From Musa acuminata AAA Group (Eukaryota > Streptophyta > Magnoliopsida > Zingiberales > Musaceae), in the NCBI RefSeq assembly GCF_036884655.1, contig NC_088347.1, positions 16,021,001 to 16,085,000 of the forward strand: DNA of 64,000 bases. Direction: 5' to 3'. Below are positions 44,398-56,834 of the stretch, one piece after another. A model generated the notes under the pieces. It was given only the letters and a program-made list of their open reading frames with translations, had not been told where the DNA came from and ran no database searches. The translations under genes and the position numbers were made by a program. Each line of letters opens with the position of its first letter. Within the stretch, counting starts at the first letter, position 1.

Positions 44398-46775
44398 TGT
44401 TAGGATCGAGAGCACTAAGAGGGGGGGGGGTGAATTAGTGCAGCGGAAATCTTATAATAATTTAAAAACCAAACGCTGCTTTCATTCAAAAACTATTGTG
44501 ATGCAAAAGCAAATTCTCAGTTTGTATCTAAGTGCAGTTTACGTCTAGACTGCGTTTAAGCGCAGTTTTGCGTCTAAGCGCAGTTTTGCGTTTAAACTCA
44601 GATTTACGTCTAAATGCAGATTTACGTCTAAACGCAGATTTACGTCTAAACGTAGTTTTACGTCTAAACGCAGTTTTACGTCTAAACGTAGATTTACGTC
44701 CAAACGCAGTTTTACGTCTAAACGCAGATTTACGTCTAAACGCAGTTTTACGTCTAGACGCAGATTTAGTTCTAAACTTTGAAACTCGTTTGTATACTCA
44801 CAGAAGGCAGTATGCAGTTGAAATCAAGACGTAAACGTGAACAGAAATCTGATGATTGAGCGAGGAAAGCCGATTTACGTCTGAATGCAGTTTTACGTCT
44901 AAATGTTTGAAACTCGTTCTTAAAATCGTAGAGGACAGATTGCAGTTATTAATAGAATTAAAATGTAAGCGTAAACTGCAAGGAAGCTCGTTCGTAAAAG
45001 CGCGGAAAACAGTTCTGCAGAATCAAACGTAAACGTAAGCTGTAATGTATGAAAATATGAAGTTACGTCTGAATGCAGATTTGGAAGAACAGCTCTTAGA
45101 ACTTGTTCGTGAAAGCGCAGAGAGCAGTAGTGATGAGGGAGGTTTGCAGTAATGATAAAGTACTCGAAATTAAACGCAAACCAGAGATTTAGAGTGGTTC
45201 GGTCAGCCTTGACCTACTCCACTTTTGGCTTCCTCCACCGATGAGGTTGCCGACGTCAACTAGGTGCCTTCCTTCAATGGGCGAAGGCCAAACTTCCCTC
45301 TTACAATTTCTCTCCTTTTGACAGGCTTAGGAGACAACCTTTACAGACCTTTCTCTCCTCACTTTACAATTGGAAACTTGAAGAACAGAAGGAGGAGACT
45401 TAAGGCTTTACAACACTTTTGAGCTCTTTAGAATCACAGAAAAGATCACAATTTCGGTATGGGTCTGTTATCTTTTCAGTGCTGAATGGGTGGGGTATTT
45501 ATAGGCCCCAACCCAATTCAAAATTCGAGCTCAAAACGATCAAATCGATCAAATCCCAGAATTCTGGGATCAGGCGGTTGCACCTCTCGACTGGAGAGGT
45601 GGCACCGCCTGGCAGAGCTCGAAGACTGAGCTCTGCCGATTGCTTCTCTCTGCCAGAGCTCGAAGACTGAGCTCGATGGTTGCATCACCTGGCAGAGCTC
45701 GAAGACTGAGCTTGGTGGTTGCATCACCTGGCAGAGCTCGAAATCTGAGCTTGGTGGTTGCATCACTTGGCAGAGCTCCAAACTGAGCTCAAGCTGATGC
45801 ACCATTCTGCCAGAGCTCGAAGACTGAGCTTGGTGAATGCTTCACCTGGCAAAGCTCGAGACTGAGCTCAGGCTGATGCACCACTCTGCCAGAGCTCGAA
45901 GACTGAGCTCGGTGGTTGCATCGCCTGGCAGAGCTCGGAACTTGAGCTCTGGCGGTGCAACCTCTTGGCTGGAGCGGTTGCACCTCCCAGCCTTGCAACC
46001 CTGGCGGTTGCACCTCCTGGCTGGGGCGGTTGCACCTCCCAGCCTTGCAACCCTGGCGGTTGCACCTCCTGGCTGGGGCGGTTGCACCTCTCAACCCCAC
46101 AGCCCAGGCGGTTGCACCTCCTGGCTGGGGCGGTTGCACCTCTCAACCCCACAGTCCAGGCGGTTGCACCTCCTGGCTGGGGCGGTTGCACCTCTCAACC
46201 CCACAGCCCAGGCGGTTGCACCTCCTGGCTGGGGCGGTTGCACCTCCTGGTGCAATCAGGGTCCGAATGGTTCACTCCATTCGACCCAGTTTGAATCTTT
46301 TCAGGGGCCCAATTGCCCCAAGATTAAGCTAATGGGATCACCTCCCATTTTCATGCTTAATCATCGTGCTAACTACGAATATCTCTAAGACAACTTCTGC
46401 AGCTTTGCTCCGATGCGTCAATCGCTTCTTCCGGCGAGTTTCCGGCCAACTTCCGTCGATCAACCGATAACCTTCGGTGATCCTTCTGCGGACATCCGGC
46501 ATACTCCTGGACTTTGCGACGATCCACTTGGCGAGTTCCGACGAGCTTCGCTTGGCAAGCTTCAGGACTTCTCGGATCTGTTCTCTCTGAACCTCCGACG
46601 ACCGTCCGAACTTCCGTCGAACTCTCGAACTCCCAACGTGATCATGATCTTGACTCCGGGGCAACTCCTGCTGCTTGTCTTATTCTCATCGTAGTTAATC
46701 CTGCACACTTATCTCAACACATAGATTAGATAACAAATGACAATTGACTTCATCATCAAAATCCGAGATTCAACA
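44398..46775 (-). mobile_element. Element K 5' LTR
   Basis: 2378 bp, the promoter-bearing copy. The TATA box is at 45496-45503 (minus). The 18-bp array lies at about 44534-44779, GAGCTC repeats at 45600-45950 and the palindrome array at 45955-46245. The long frames crossing these arrays on both strands (AVAPPGWGGCTS-type) are by-products of the repeats. Confidence 0.94.
45496..45503 (-). promoter_or_regulatory. TATA box of element K 5' LTR
   Basis: Minus strand TATAAATA flanked by GGGGCC and CCCC, as in J. It lies about 1.1 kb upstream of the LTR end. Confidence 0.65.
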
Positions 46776-46780
46776 TGTTT

Positions 46781-48043
46781 TACATGTGCAGGATTAACTA
46801 TGATGGAAATAAGACATACAGTAGGAGTTGTGCCGGAGTTAAGACCATGATCAAGTTGGGGGTTCGAGAGTTCGATGGAAGTTCGGACGATCGTCGGAGG
46901 TTCTACGGGAACAAATCCAAGAAGTCCAGGAGCTTGCCAAAGAAGCTCATCGGAACTTGCCAAGCGGATTCTCGCAAGTCCAAGAGTTTGCCGGAAGTCC
47001 GCAGGAGCATCACTAAAGGTTCGTCGGATGTTCGCCTGAAGTTCGCCGGAATCTCGCCGGAAGAAGCGATTGACGCACCGGAGCAAGTTATAGTAAATGT
47101 CTTAAGAAATATCATAGTTAGCATGTAAATTAAGTTAGGAATGGGAGGTGATCCCATTAACTTAATTTGGAGGCAATGGGACCCTTGACAGACCCAAATT
47201 GGGCCGAATGTATTAGCCCATTCAGACTCAGATTTCCTGGCCGGCGGTCGCACCGCTTGGGTCTTCGAGCAAAGTCAGGCGGTGGTACCGCTTGAGCTCG
47301 GTCTCCGAGTGAAGTCAAGCAGTAGTACCGCCTGAGCTCGGTCTCTGAGCAAAGCCAAGGGGTGGTACCACCCCTGTTAGGTAGTGGTACCGTCTGAGCT
47401 CGGTTTTCGAGTGGTAGTACCACCTAGTTATGGCAGCAGTACCGCCAGGACCCCAGAAATCCAGGAGATAACACATTTGATCTCTAAATTCAAATCAGTT
47501 GGGGCCTATATAAACCCCACCCTTTCTTGCATGAAAGGGCACAGTAAAACACTGAAAATCCAATCTTACTCTATGATTTTTAGAGCTAAAAAATGTTATA
47601 TAAGCTAAAAGTTCTCCCTCTTTTCTTCCAAGTTTCGATCATTCATGAGAGTAGTGAAAATTCTATAAGGATTGTCTCCTAAACCCGTTAAAAGGAGTGA
47701 AACTGTAAAAGGGTGGTTGGCCTTCGCCTATTGAAGGAAGGCCTTTAGTGGACCTCAGTGACCTCGTCGGAGGAGGAAGCCAAAAGTGGATGTAGGTCAC
47801 GTTTGACCGAAACACTCTAAAATCTGGTTTGCATTTTCTTTGTGCTATTTATCTTAACTACAAACTACCTTTCTTACTTTACTTCAAATATGTTTCTGTA
47901 AGCTTTCAAAGTTATTAACTGCATGAAACGACTTTTACATCGGAATCGGATTTCAACGTATGAACGTCGTATCAAATCGTCGAAAGTTTTCCGCTGCACT
48001 AATTCACACCCCCCCCCCTCTCTTAGTGCTCTTGATCATAACA
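46781..48043 (+). mobile_element. Element I 3' LTR, right segment
   Basis: Continues I's LTR after K. The CGG-rich block is at about 46860-47070, the TATA box TATATAAA at 47507-47514, the U5 block near 47785, and the end reads GATCATAACA (one change). The target duplication CTATA follows. Confidence 0.88.
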
Positions 48044-48048
48044 CTATA

Positions 48049-48838
48049 GGTATATGGTAACTGAGGATAGACAGGTCTAATGGATTGGATCCCCTCTATC
48101 GTTTGGGGACTATGGCGTAGTGGCCTAGTATGTCTGTAGTCGATGAGTCGAGTGAATTATTATAAAGATAATAATTCACTAAGTTAGAAGGAATTCTGAC
48201 AGGTATGACTCACGGCCAGCTCGATATTGGGCCTAGAGAGTCACACACATATGGTAGGCATTGCGATGAGTAGAGATTCAAATATGAGATATCCGTCGGA
48301 GCCCCTATCTTATTAGATATCCAATAAGCTCCTGAATTATTGGATCCCATGGGCGAGATCCAATAAGAGCCCATGAGAGATTATTAGATAGAGATCCACT
48401 AATTTAAAATGCTTAGGTAATTGGATGCAAATCCAATACCTACTAGGGGAGGATCCATTAGGGTTTGACAAGAGACCTTTATAAATAGGAGGGATTCAGT
48501 GGTTCATAGGCTAGAGCCTTTGCTTGCCTCTCCTATTCTCCTCCCCCTCTCCACCTCAGAGCAGGCCTGGAAGTTTGCATCGTCATAGCCCTACTGTGTG
48601 GATCACTGCTAGAGAGGAGGATGCTTGACCTCCTTCACCCTCTCCTAGAGATTTGCAAGGAAATAGGGATATACGACCTCCCTAGGTAACACAATTTATT
48701 CTATATGCAGTTTGTTTCACGGATTTTTGCGCACCAATCTTCACACGACGACGAACATCTTTTTGGGAAATTAGGGATTTTATTTTTTTTCTTGTTCTTC
48801 CGCTGCACATGTGATGTCGCCCCCAAGATTTTCCAACA
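48049..48838 (+). mobile_element. Element B 3' LTR, right segment
   Basis: Resumes with GGTATATGGTAACTGAGG, co-linear with 15045 onward of the 5' LTR. TATA is at 48480-48487 and the end is TTTTCCAACA. It is followed by CATGA, the right target duplication, and then C's interior. Confidence 0.88.
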
Positions 48839-50043
48839 CATGATACACATTATTACTTCTTAAACATAAGATTAATCTTACTAGGTGTACAAGCATCATT
48901 TTGTTGTATTTTCATAAAACATGCAATTGTCATGATCATTTTTTCAAAATAAATAGAAAAAGAATCATGATACAATATTTTTACAATTTTTTTATTTTAC
49001 TAACTAATTTAAAATAACTCAAGAAAAGCATCATGTAATTTCGAAATAAACTAAGGGAATTTTGATTACCTTATCATCGAAAGTCGTTAAGGCGTAGTTT
49101 GCCACATCACCTTTGTTGGTTTGCTCCTCGTCTTCGGATGAGCTGGATTCGTCCCAAAGCGCTTGCTTCTTCTTGCGTTCATAGCAAGTGGTTACATTCT
49201 TTTTAAGTTTATTTTTGTTCTTTGATTCTTATTTTAAGAATTTTTTTAGCTTTATAGTCAAAAGTTCAAAGTCATCATCACTTGAGCTTTCGCTCGAGTG
49301 GTCTTCATTTGTTCTTAGTGCCAAATCCTTCCTGTTCTTTAGAAGGTTGTTCTCAAGTTCATCATGTTCAACATGTGCCATTAAACTCATTTCATAGGTT
49401 ATTAAAGACCCAATAAGTTCTTCGAGTGGAAAATGGTTCAAGTTCTTTGATTCTTGTATTGCTGTTATTTTTGAATCCTAATTTTTAGAAAGTAATTGTA
49501 AAACTTTATTAACAAGTTCAAAATTCGAAAAACATTTGCCAAGTGCTTTTAAACCATTGACGACATCCGAAAACTAATGTACATGTCAATAATGGTTTCG
49601 CTCGGCATCATTCGAAATAGTTCAAAATCATGCATTAAAAGCTCAACTTTAAACTCATTAACTCTATTCATGCCTTCGTGTGTGATTTTAAGAGTGTGCC
49701 AAATATTGAAAGTCGTTTCACAAGTAGAAACCCGATTGAATTTATTTTTGTCTAAGACGTAAAATAGAGCATTCATAGCTCTAGCATTTAGATAAAAAGT
49801 TTTCTTCTCCAAATTATTCCATTCGTTCAATGGAGTAGAAGATTTGAAAACTGCTTTCGATAATATTCCATAAATTCAAATCCATAGAAAGCAAGAAAAC
49901 TCTCATTCGAGTTTTCCAATAAGTGTAGTCCATCCCATTAAACATGGGAGGACGAATGAGAGAGTAACCCTCCTAAAAGCCGAAAAGAGTCATTTCTCTT
50001 AGGTGTTAAACCAAATAAGAAATAACATGGCTATGATACCAAC
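48839..50043 (-). pseudogene. Element C interior with gag remnant
   Basis: The minus-strand gag starts at 49993 (MTLFGF-like) just after the primer-binding site (50030-50041). Pieces at 49830-49549 and 49441-49229 match the capsid-type region (FNIWHTLKITHEGMN, PLEELIGSLITYEM) but lie in different frames. The zinc-knuckle position is shortened to CYERKKKQALWDESS, as in I and D. From about 49060 leftward the sequence is AT-rich and non-coding up to B's insertion point. Confidence 0.82.
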
Positions 50044-50329
50044 TGTTAGGATGAGTCGGCACTAAGTGGGGGGGGGGGGGTGAATTAGTACAGTAGTAAA
50101 AACTTTGATTTCGGAAAATATTCGTTCGTTGAAAATCGATCTTGGAAAGATAATTTCAAGTTCAATGCTTGTTCATAAGTGTAGTGAAAGCATAGTAAGG
50201 AAGGCAGTTTGCAGTAAAGGTAAATTGCACAAATAAAAATGCAAACCGAGTTTTATAGTGGTTCGGTCGTCATGACCTACATCCACTCCGCTGATTCCTC
50301 TTCCGTCGAGGCCACCAGCATCCACTAAC
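50044..50329 (-). mobile_element. Element C 5' LTR, left segment
   Basis: Starts TGTTAGGATGAGTCGG (reversed LTR end) with a long G-run (C-run on the sense strand). It runs through the U5 block to CATCCACTAAC, where D is inserted. Confidence 0.85.
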
Positions 50330-51959
50330 TATTGAATCTCATATTTTGACGATGAAATCAATTAATAGTATTTATGATTTAATCTACGTTTTGAGTGACG
50401 CAAGATGCTTCGATCAGGATTAGATAATTAAAGCAAGAAGAATCATGTTGTGCCAGAGGAAAACATGTCAAAAGATTGGACGTCGGGCCGTGGGATCGAT
50501 CGATGTATCGACAGAAGGCTTCGGGCCATGGATTCGGGCATCAGGCCAAGAAGAGCAGATATTGCGCTAAGGATATTAGAGTTAAGGAGTCAACTGGCCG
50601 ATTGGACAATAGGCTGCAAGAGAGGACGATGCACAGAAGAATTGGATGAAGCGTCGAGGGACCAATGACATGCTGGACAACATGATTAATGCTTAGTATT
50701 AATTGTCTAGGTTGAAGTGTGTTTTATATGTGTAGGATTAACTACGATAGCAAGGCATGAAGCAAAATGAAGTCCTGGAGTCAAGGACGTGACTTCGTTG
50801 GGAGTTCGAGAGTTCGTCGGAAGTTCTGTCGGAACCAGCCAAGAAGTCTCGAAGCTTGCTAGAGAAGCTCATCGGAACTTGCCAAGAAGATCGTCATGAA
50901 GTCTAGGAGCTTGCTGAGAGTCCGCAAGAACATTACCGAAAAATCATCGGAGGTTCGCCGGAAGATTGCCGGAAGCTCACCGAAAGAATAGACTTGCGAA
51001 CTTGTTTAGCTCAGATTATGTCTTAGATTTCGTAGTTAGCATATAATTGGGTTTGGATTTGGGTCAACCCAATTAAGGGCCAGCTAGGCCCATGTAAAGA
51101 CTATGTTGGACCTAATAAGAGGCCTAAATAGTGCCCCAAGATGTCTCACTATCGTGGCACAGTCTTCAAGACTATGTCAAGCGGTGGTACCGCCAGTTTG
51201 GGTTGTTGTACTTCCCATGGCAGGGTGCCAGGCAGTGTTACCACCAATCTAGAAGGTGGTACTGCCCAGCACTACCCCCCAAGCGATGGTACCGTCAAAC
51301 CTGGGTGGTGGTACTGCCTAGGGCAGTGTTAGTGTCGGACTGACACTAGGCGGTGGTACCGCCCAGCGCAGGCAGTGGTACTGCTCGTGCTTGGGGAACC
51401 CAGGATGAGAAAGTTTTAAGCTCCAAGTTTGAATCAACTTGAAGCCTATAAATACCCCTCTCATCGTTGGTTAAAGAACACAAGCATAGAGTATTCAAAA
51501 GTGAGAAAATGCTGCTGTAATCTCTTTAGAAATTCCCTCATCCACTCTAAGTTTAGAATTCTGTAAAAGGAGTGCGAGTGCTTATAAGGGTTGTCTCCTA
51601 AACCCTTGAAAAGGAGAAGAGGGGTGTAAAAGGTAATTGGCCTTCGCCTATTGAAGGAAGGCCTCTAGTGGACACCGATGACCTCGTCGGAGGAAAAAGC
51701 CGAAAGTGGATGTAGGTCATGTTGACTGAACCACTCTAAAACTCGGTTTGCATTTACTTTAAGCAACTTTCTTTTATAGCAAACTGCCTCTCCTCCTTAC
51801 TATGCTTTAACTACGTCTACATACACTTTCAAAGTTATTATCTTTATGAAACGACTTTTCATCGAAAATGGTTTTTATCGTACGAAAGTTTTAAACCGAC
51901 GTTATTTTATGACTACACTAATTCACCCCCCCTCTTAGTGCCGACTCTTGATCCTAACA
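50330..51959 (+). mobile_element. Element D 5' LTR
   Basis: CGG-rich block at about 50800-50990, palindromes such as GGCGGTGGTACCGCC (51349-51363), TATA at 51447-51454, U5 inverted repeat at 51716-51728, end GATCCTAACA. Confidence 0.9.
51447..51454 (+). promoter_or_regulatory. TATA box of element D 5' LTR
   Basis: TATAAATA in GCC-TATAAATA-CCCC context. The 3' LTR copy is at 56317-56324. Confidence 0.6.
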
Positions 51960-51961
51960 AT

Positions 51962-51973
51962 TGGTATCAGAGT
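51962..51973 (+). promoter_or_regulatory. Primer-binding site of element D
   Basis: TGGTATCAGAGT, one mismatch at the last base, two bases after the LTR. Confidence 0.8.
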
Positions 51974-52008
51974 CTCGTTTTTTAATTTAGTTTAACACCC
52001 AAATAGAA

Positions 52009-52954
52009 ATGGCTCTTTTCGGCTTTCAAGAGGGTCACTCTCTCATTCGTCTTCCCTTTTTTAATGGGACGGACTACACTTATTGGAAAACTCGAATAAG
52101 AGTTTTCTTGCTTTTAATTGAATCTCGATTTATGACACATAGTCGAATTTTGTTTTCAAAGGTCTTCTCTTCCAATGAACCATTGGAATGATTTGGAGAA
52201 GAATACTTTTTCTCTAAATGCAAAGGCCATGAATGCTTTATTTTACGCCTTAAAAAAAAACGAGTTTAATCGGGTTTTTACTTGATAAATGGCTTTCGAC
52301 ATTTGACATATTCTTAAAACCACTCATGAAGGCACAAGTAGATTAAAATATTTAAAAATTAATTTTTTAATGCATGATTTTGAGTTGTTTCGTATGGAAC
52401 CAAAAGAGATTATTGGAGATATGGACACCTATTTTTACAGATGTCGTCAATAGTCTAAAAGGACTTGGTAAAAGTTTTTCGGATTTTGAACTTGTAAACA
52501 AAATTTTACGTTCTCTTAATCAGAGTTGGATCTGAAAGTAACCGCAATACAAGAGGCTAAAAACTTAAACAACCTACTACTTGAAGAACTAATTGGGTCT
52601 TTGATGACATATGAAATGACTAATGTGGCACTTGAAGAACATGAGAACCACCTTCTAAAGAATAGGAAGGATTTGGTACATCGAACAAAAGAAGACCACT
52701 CGAGCATAAGCTCAAGTGATGGTGAACTTGAACTACTCACTAACAAATTTAAAAAGTTAATGAAACAAAAATTAAAGAACAAAAAGTACGTAACTACTTG
52801 CTTTGAACATAAGAAGAAGAACACAAATTGGGATGAATCGAGCTCCTTCGAAGATGAGAAGAAAATCAACAAAGGCGAGATGGCAAACTATGCCTTAATG
52901 ACTTTCAACGATGAGGTAATCAAAACTCCCTTAATTTATTTTGAAATTACATGA
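52009..52954 (+). pseudogene. Element D gag remnant without zinc knuckle
   Basis: Starts MALFGFQEGHS and NGTDYTYWKTRIRVF, then loses the frame near 52191 with several stops. A clean 142-codon stretch at 52526-52954 carries the PLEELIGSLMTYE region (here LLEELIG) and then CFEHKKKNTNWDESS, the shortened knuckle junction shared with I. It ends with the ANYALMTFNDE motif that in intact gag precedes the coiled coil. Confidence 0.87.
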
Positions 52955-55187
52955 TGCTTTACATGATGCATTACCCTTTTTTATTTAGGTAAAAAATATT
53001 TTTCTTAAAAATTACATGTTTAATAATGTTATAAAAATATAAAAAATTAGGAATCATGTTTATCATGCTAGTAATTTTGAAAATAATCATGAAAATTGTA
53101 TGTGTTATGTTAAATGAACAAAATGTTAGATTTAAATCTAATGATCCTATGTATGTTTCTTCAAGAATAAATAATGTGTATCTTGATGATTTCCGATTTT
53201 GATTGAAACCATGCTTGATGTCTTAATGAAAATATTAAGAAGTTTGATATCACACTTAATGATGTGCATGGCTTTTGTATTAAAAACTAAGCATGAAAAG
53301 TTGATTCATGTAAAAAAGAAAAATGCATGACTACAACAAATAAAATGATCTTGATGGAAAATGCTTTATGATGAAATCAATTTCGATGATGAATAATGAT
53401 GTAATCATGTAATGAAAATATTAAATATTTTGAAACCATGTCTTGATGTTATGCATAATGATCATGCTTAATAAATTTTGAAATTATGCATGATGATTCT
53501 TGAGATTTATGGATTATCGACTTTTACGGTTTTAAAAGTGTTTTTTCGGTTTTAAACGTTGATGCATGTTTTTATTTGACATAAATGAAAAGGACATGCT
53601 TCTATGAAATAAATCACATGAATTGAAACAACTAAAAAGAGAAAAGCATTTTTCTTGAAATTTTTTTTCTCTATATTATTGACTTTGATGAATCTATTTG
53701 ATCATCTTTTTATGAATCTCTTGAAAATGATTTTGATTTGACAATTTGAATTTGAATGAATTTTTATTCAAATCATGATCTTGATCTCTTGGAATTACTT
53801 GAGATTTTTTTTCAAGATCTCTTCTTTGTACTCCTATGTTCCCTTTTACCATTTACTAAAGAGGAGATCTATAAAACTAACGATGATCTTGATAATTATG
53901 TTTTGAAACTTTATGTAAATCAAGATCGGTCACCATAACTTCTTGCATTTTATTAAAAAATTATTTATGAATCATGTCTTTTGGTATTCAAGTGGTCTTA
54001 TTTTTCATGATATAATTTCTTTGTATTTATGGCTTGTATGCCTTGAAATGATTGAAATATTTTATACCATCATGTTCTGCCCTTCTTCTTTCTTGTTTAA
54101 AAATGATAAAATGGGGAGAAATTTTTATCATTAGGATATAATTTGACAAAATTAATACCATCATGATTTGAAATGCTATGATGTGTTACCAAAATGATGT
54201 ATTATGAATGCTTTAAATGATAAATGTTTGGTATCATGATCAAAATGTTGATAAATACTTAAAAATTTTAATATTTTAGTATCATGTATGATATGCTCAT
54301 AATGATGATTGATTTATTTATCGGTATCATGCATGAAAAATGAAATATATGATTTTAAAATTATGTATATTTTAATTTGAATATATAATGATACACAAAT
54401 AAGATTGATACTTATTTTTGTCATAATATGAAAATTGATATAAAGGGTCTTCCCTTCTTTTTGACAATGACAAAGGGGGAGATAAAAGATGCTAGCTTGC
54501 ACAATTCAAGAAGAAAGCAAAAATTACACTTTTCAAAAGAGAAGAAAGTACTTACTTCTTGAACATCTCAAATTGTTAGCTTCCATGTTGTAAAATAATG
54601 TAACATTTTGTTAGTTTGTGTTTTTGTAAAGGAAGCAAAAATAATCACACTTCTCAAAAGAGAAGAAACTGTTATCTTGAACATCACCAAGAGTTGCTAG
54701 CTTGAAATCTCAAGAAGATACAGAAATATGCTTTCTTGCACATCACAAAGAAAAACAAATTTGCAAACTTGCACAACTCTAAATTATTGCTAGCTTGTAT
54801 GTTGCAAAACTTGCTTTCTTTTTCAAACACTTGCTAGCTTGAACATTGCAAAACAAATATACTAAACTTGCATATTTAGCAAAATTTACAAACTTACAAA
54901 ACTCAAAATTTTTGCTAGATTGCATGATTATAAAATTGGAGATTTATGATGCAATGTATTGAACTTGTATTCCAAACACATGAATAGTTGGACTTCTCCC
55001 TTTTGTTAATGACAAAGGGGGAGAAGTATGTTGATGTTATGCATGATTTTATCATGACATATTGCTTGGATTTTTGAATCCAAGAGTTACGATCAATATG
55101 GCATATTGATAGGGGGAGTTTGTTGAAACTCCGGGAGTTTAGTTAACTCCGTCATCAATTAGTTATCATCATCAAAAAGGGGAAGAT
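52955..55187 (+). other. Element D AT-rich interior
   Basis: No supported coding region. Many ATGATG/CATGAT words. GCTAGC/TTGCA repeats lie at about 54480-54940. Polypurine copies are at 54472-54482 and 55014-55024, and the LTR-adjacent tract is at 55174-55187. It parallels A 6716-9835 but is shorter. Confidence 0.75.
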
Positions 55188-56829
55188 TGTTGAATCTCGT
55201 ATTTTGATGATGAAACCAATTAATAGTATTTATGATTTAATCTACGTTTTGAGTGATGACCAGGATGATTTGATCAGGATGAGACAATTAAAGCAGAAAG
55301 AATCATGTTGTGTCAAAGTAAAACATGTTAGAAGATTGGACGTCGGGCCAGAGGATCGGTCGACGTATCGACAGAAGGCTTCGAGCCATGGATTCGGGCA
55401 TTGGGCCAAGAAGAGTGGATATTGCACCGAGGATATCGGAATTGCAGAGTCAACTGGCCGATTAGGCAATAGGCCACAAGAGAGGACGATGCGCCGAAGA
55501 ATCAGACGAAGCGTCGAGTGACCAATGACATGCCAAACAATATGATTAATGCTTAGTATTAATTGTCTAGATCGAAGTATGTTTCACATGTGCAGGATTA
55601 ACTATGATAGCAAGGCCTGAATAGTAAGGCATGAAGCAAAATGAAGTCCCAGAGTCAAGGACACGATTTCATTAGGAGTTCGAGAGTTCGTCGGAAGTCC
55701 GGACGTTTGTCGGAAGTTCTGTCGGAACCAACCGAGAAGTCTCAGAGCTTGCCAAAGAAGCTCATCGAAACTTGCTAAGAAGATCGTTGTGAGTTTAGGA
55801 GCTTGCCAAGAGTCTGTTGGAATATTACCGAGAGATTGTCGGAGGTTCGCTGGAAGATCGCCGGAAGCTCGTCGGAAGAATAGACTTATGGACTTGTTTA
55901 GCTCAGATTATATCTTAGATTTCGTAGTTAGCACATAATTAGGTTTGGATTTGGGCCAACCCAATTAGGGGCCAACTAGGTCCATGTAAGGACTATGTTC
56001 GGCCCAATAAGAGGCCCAAACAATGCCCCAAGAAGTCTCATCGTCGTAGCATAGTCTTCAAGACTATGTCAGGCGGTGGTACCGCCAGTCTGAATAGTTG
56101 TACTACCCTAGGCAGGGTGCCAAGCAGTGGTACCGCTAGTCTGGTCAGTAGTACTGCCCAGCACTGCCCCCCAGGCGGTGGTACCACCAAACCTGGGTGG
56201 TGGTACCACCCAGGACAATGTCAATGTCAAACTGATATTCGGCGGTGGTACCGCCCATGCCCGAGGGACCCAGGATGGAAAAGTTTTAGGCTCTAAGTTT
56301 GATTCAACTTGAAGCCTATAAATACCCCTCTCATCTGTGGTTAAAGAACACAAGCACAGAGTATTCAAAAGTGAGAAAACGTTACTGCAATCTCATTAGA
56401 AATTCCCTCCTCCACTCTAAGTTTAGAATTCTGTAAGTGAAGTGTGAGTGCTTGTAAGGGTTGTCTCCTAAACCTGTGAAAAGGAGAAGAGGGGTGTAAA
56501 AGGTGATTGGCCTTCACCTATTGAAGGAAGGCCTCTAGTAGACGCTGGTGACCTCGTCGGAGGAGGAAGTCGAAAGTGGATGTAGGTCACGTTGACCGAA
56601 CCACTCTAAAACAAGGTTTGCATTTACTTTGAGCAACTTTCTTTTATTGCAAACTGCCTCTCCTCCTAACTATGCTTTAATTATGTCTACATATGTTTTT
56701 AAAGTTATTATCTTTACGAAATGACTTTTCGTCGGAAACAGTTTTTATCATATGAAAGTTTTAAATCGACGTTAATTTACCGCAACACTAATTCACCCCC
56801 TCTCTTAGTGCCTACTCTTGATCCTAACA
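55188..56829 (+). mobile_element. Element D 3' LTR
   Basis: TGTTGAATCTCG to GATCCTAACA. Co-linear with the 5' LTR, with visible substitutions and small indels (for example in the palindrome region). Confidence 0.9.
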
Positions 56830-56834
56830 CTAAT

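Larger units (their letters stand above)
36584..46775 (-). mobile_element. Element K: near-complete autonomous Sirevirus
   Basis: 10.19 kb on the minus strand between perfect duplications TGTTT (36579-36583 and 46776-46780). Both LTRs are exactly 2378 bp and differ at six positions by my line-by-line comparison (about 0.25%), so it is the youngest insertion here. Gag, protease, integrase, RT and RNase H are all present in one frame, with one TAG between gag and protease. No envelope-like third ORF is seen after pol. It is the likely helper type for J. Confidence 0.95.
21817..48043 (+). mobile_element. Element I: non-autonomous Sirevirus carrying J and K
   Basis: Flanked by perfect 5-bp duplications CTATA (21812-21816 and 48044-48048). 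Its own DNA is the 5' LTR 21817-23491, interior 23492-26471 and 35916-36189, and 3' LTR 36190-36583 plus 46781-48043. J sits in the interior and K in the 3' LTR. The interior has a damaged gag, AT-rich DNA and polypurine copies but no pol, like A and D. LTR lengths are about 1675 and 1657 bp. Confidence 0.9.
14232..48838 (+). mobile_element. Element B: Tork-like copia element split by I
   Basis: LTRs start TGCTAGTCATAGG and end TTCCAACA, or TTCCCAATA in the 5' copy where the last CA became TA. The 5' LTR is 14232-15833. The 3' LTR is 21008-21816 plus 48049-48838. The flanks TATGA and CATGA are a 5-bp target duplication with one change. The interior has a primer-binding site, a structured leader, one gag-pol frame with many stops, and a short polypurine tract (about 20995-21007). 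LTRs and protein sequence are unlike the Sirevirus copies; the pol resembles the Tork group of copia elements. Confidence 0.88.
50330..56829 (+). mobile_element. Element D: 6.5-kb non-autonomous Sirevirus
   Basis: LTRs are 50330-51959 (1630 bp) and 55188-56829 (1642 bp). Flanks are CTAAC (50325-50329) and CTAAT (56830-56834), a target duplication with one change. The 5' LTR starts TATTGAATC instead of TGTTGAATC. The interior has a primer-binding site, a broken gag, about 2.2 kb of AT-rich DNA, two internal polypurine copies and the LTR-adjacent tract. No pol. Confidence 0.92.
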
